The notes under the pieces: model-generated
The model's input: the letters and a program-made list of their open reading frames with translations, nothing else
What the model was told of the DNA's origin: nothing
Database searches by the model: none
Part shown: piece by piece, positions 40,021-40,939 of the stretch
Position numbering within the stretch: position 1 is the stretch's first letter
Layout of the letters: the number at the start of each line of letters is the position of its first letter
Assembly (NCBI GenBank): GCA_002716725.1
Contig: PBBX01000017.1
Location: 1-40,939 of the forward strand
Origin: a bacterium
GTDB taxonomy: Bacteria > Margulisbacteria > Marinamargulisbacteria > GCA-2716485 > GCA-002719695
Reading direction: 5' to 3'
DNA length: 40,939 bases
Translations under genes and position numbers: made by a program

Positions 40021-40939
40021 AACATGATAAACGGTATTTATTAAGTTATTGGCAGTATTTAAAAAAGTATCGATTTTTATTAGGTGTTGCCCTTGCGTTA
40101 ATTCCCTTACTTTCTTTTTTTAATTTAGCGCAGCCTTATCTTATTAAAAAAGCAATTGATGATGCTATTTTATTAGGTGATATGCCATTGCTACAGATTA
40201 TTACTGTGTTGTTTGGTTGTTGTGTTTTATTTGATTTTTTATCTCGAACATTGCAAGTATTTTTGTTTCAGTATATTGGTCAGAAAACGGTTCAGGATAT
40301 TCGAGCTGATTTATTTCAACATGTCTTAACTCTTTCTGCTCGCTATTATGATCGTACACCGTTAGGCGTGGTTACGTCTCGGTTAACATCGGATATTGAA
40401 TCCCTTAATGAAAGTTTTGCTAGTGGTTTGGTTACCTTACTGGCTGATTTGTTAACCTTAATAGGTATTATTGGTGTTATGTTTTTATTAAGTCCTAAAT
40501 TAACGTTGATTACGCTTTTAATTTTGCCCCCTATGGTGGTTGTTGTTAATTTTTTTCGTATTAAATTGCGAGCAGCCTTTGAGATGATTCGTACCACGTT
40601 AGGTAAAATGAATGGGTATATTCAGGAACAGTTTCAGGGGATCTCTGTTATACAATTGTTTCAGCAAGAACAACATAGTATCAAACGGTTTCAACGTTTA
40701 AATCATATTTATAAACAATCAACCTTATCATCGGTATCTTATGATGCCATGCTTTATTCGCTTATTGATTCATTAAATTCTATTTTAATTGCTGTTGTAA
40801 TTTGGTATGGATGGGGACACTATCACGCTGATTTTGTTACGTTAGGTGTTTTAGTTGCTTTTATTGATTATATTCATCGCTTTTTTACACCCCTTAAAGA
40901 GATTTCTACAAAATTTGCTATTTTACAACATGCTTTAGC
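40017..40939 (+). CDS. ABC exporter half-transporter, MdlB-like partner, cut by window end
   Basis: The frame runs from the ATG at 40017 to the right edge without a stop; about 307 residues are visible. They begin MKHDKRYLLSYWQYLKKYRF and contain the exporter membrane domain: LAQPYLIKKAIDDAILLGD after helix 1, LFQYIGQKTVQDIRADLFQH and YYDRTPLGVVTSRLTSDIES (coupling-helix region), then helices 3-5 and FFRIKLRAAF. The spacing of these blocks matches MdlB/TM288-type halves. The ATPase domain lies outside the window and should carry the intact catalytic Glu if the pair is a classic heterodimer. The 4-base overlap with the upstream gene implies coupled translation. Confidence 0.92.
   Translation, partial: MKHDKRYLLSYWQYLKKYRFLLGVALALIPLLSFFNLAQPYLIKKAIDDAILLGDMPLLQIITVLFGCCVLFDFLSRTLQVFLFQYIGQKTVQDIRADLFQHVLTLSARYYDRTPLGVVTSRLTSDIESLNESFASGLVTLLADLLTLIGIIGVMFLLSPKLTLITLLILPPMVVVVNFFRIKLRAAFEMIRTTLGKMNGYIQEQFQGISVIQLFQQEQHSIKRFQRLNHIYKQSTLSSVSYDAMLYSLIDSLNSILIAVVIWYGWGHYHADFVTLGVLVAFIDYIHRFFTPLKEISTKFAILQHAL

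Noticed and set aside
1-40939. CRISPR array, insertion sequence, integrase or prophage
   Set aside because: No regularly spaced repeats, transposase or integrase motifs, or phage structural genes were seen; the accessory character rests only on orphan genes.

Overview
The window is AT-rich (by eye about one third G+C), gene-dense bacterial chromosome on the standard bacterial code. It carries several Sec signal peptides and lipoboxes, an LpxB-like glycosyltransferase and a mannose-1-phosphate guanylyltransferase, so a two-membrane (Gram-negative-type) cell is likely. The gene mix, with a very large protein of unknown family, a compact Mfd and many secreted orphans, would suit an uncultured lineage such as Margulisbacteria/Marinamargulisbacteria. 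That is a guess from general resemblance; no marker gene here settles it.

Layout. Positions 1-8.0 kb are an accessory block: the 3' end of an unknown gene, two small secreted proteins, a 1927-residue protein with two Ala/Pro/Gly-rich segments, and a lipoprotein gene whose start overlaps its stop. 8.0-16.0 kb holds a small membrane protein, a YbfF-like esterase, a membrane protein, manC, the LpxB-like gene, an orphan overlapping a spore-photoproduct-lyase-family radical SAM gene, an acidic orphan and an aldo/keto reductase. 16.0-21.5 kb holds nrdA-nrdB, then folB and a 6-pyruvoyl-tetrahydropterin-synthase-like gene transcribed divergently, then a PrxQ/Bcp peroxiredoxin. 21.6-27.6 kb holds a DUF547 protein, a small orphan, a possible structured RNA, an M23-like lipoprotein, a shortened Mfd, a ComF-like protein and a helix-turn-helix/coiled-coil protein. 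27.7-34 kb holds rpe, a YgjP-like metallopeptidase, ilvA, a secreted MhpD/FAH-like protein, a VIT1-type transporter, an Mpg/AAG glycosylase and a secreted orphan. 34-41 kb holds tRNA-Glu, a leucine-rich-repeat protein, an M29 aminopeptidase, a non-coding region with nested inverted repeats, a short coiled-coil protein, trmB, a secreted hydrolase, and two overlapping ABC exporter genes, the second cut by the window end.

Two start classes are visible. Some genes have strong Shine-Dalgarno sequences (giant gene, nrdB, bcp, M29 peptidase). At least eleven others have no Shine-Dalgarno and instead a TAnnnT -10 element 6-8 nt before the ATG, which predicts leaderless mRNAs. This also corrects several start codons.

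Most interesting items: the recurrent leaderless promoters; the giant protein, whose two low-complexity blocks use opposite synonymous codons; an Mfd lacking the UvrA-binding N-terminal part and much of its C-terminal domain; two non-coding regions with dense stem potential; and a possible slippage site or leader peptide at 36551.
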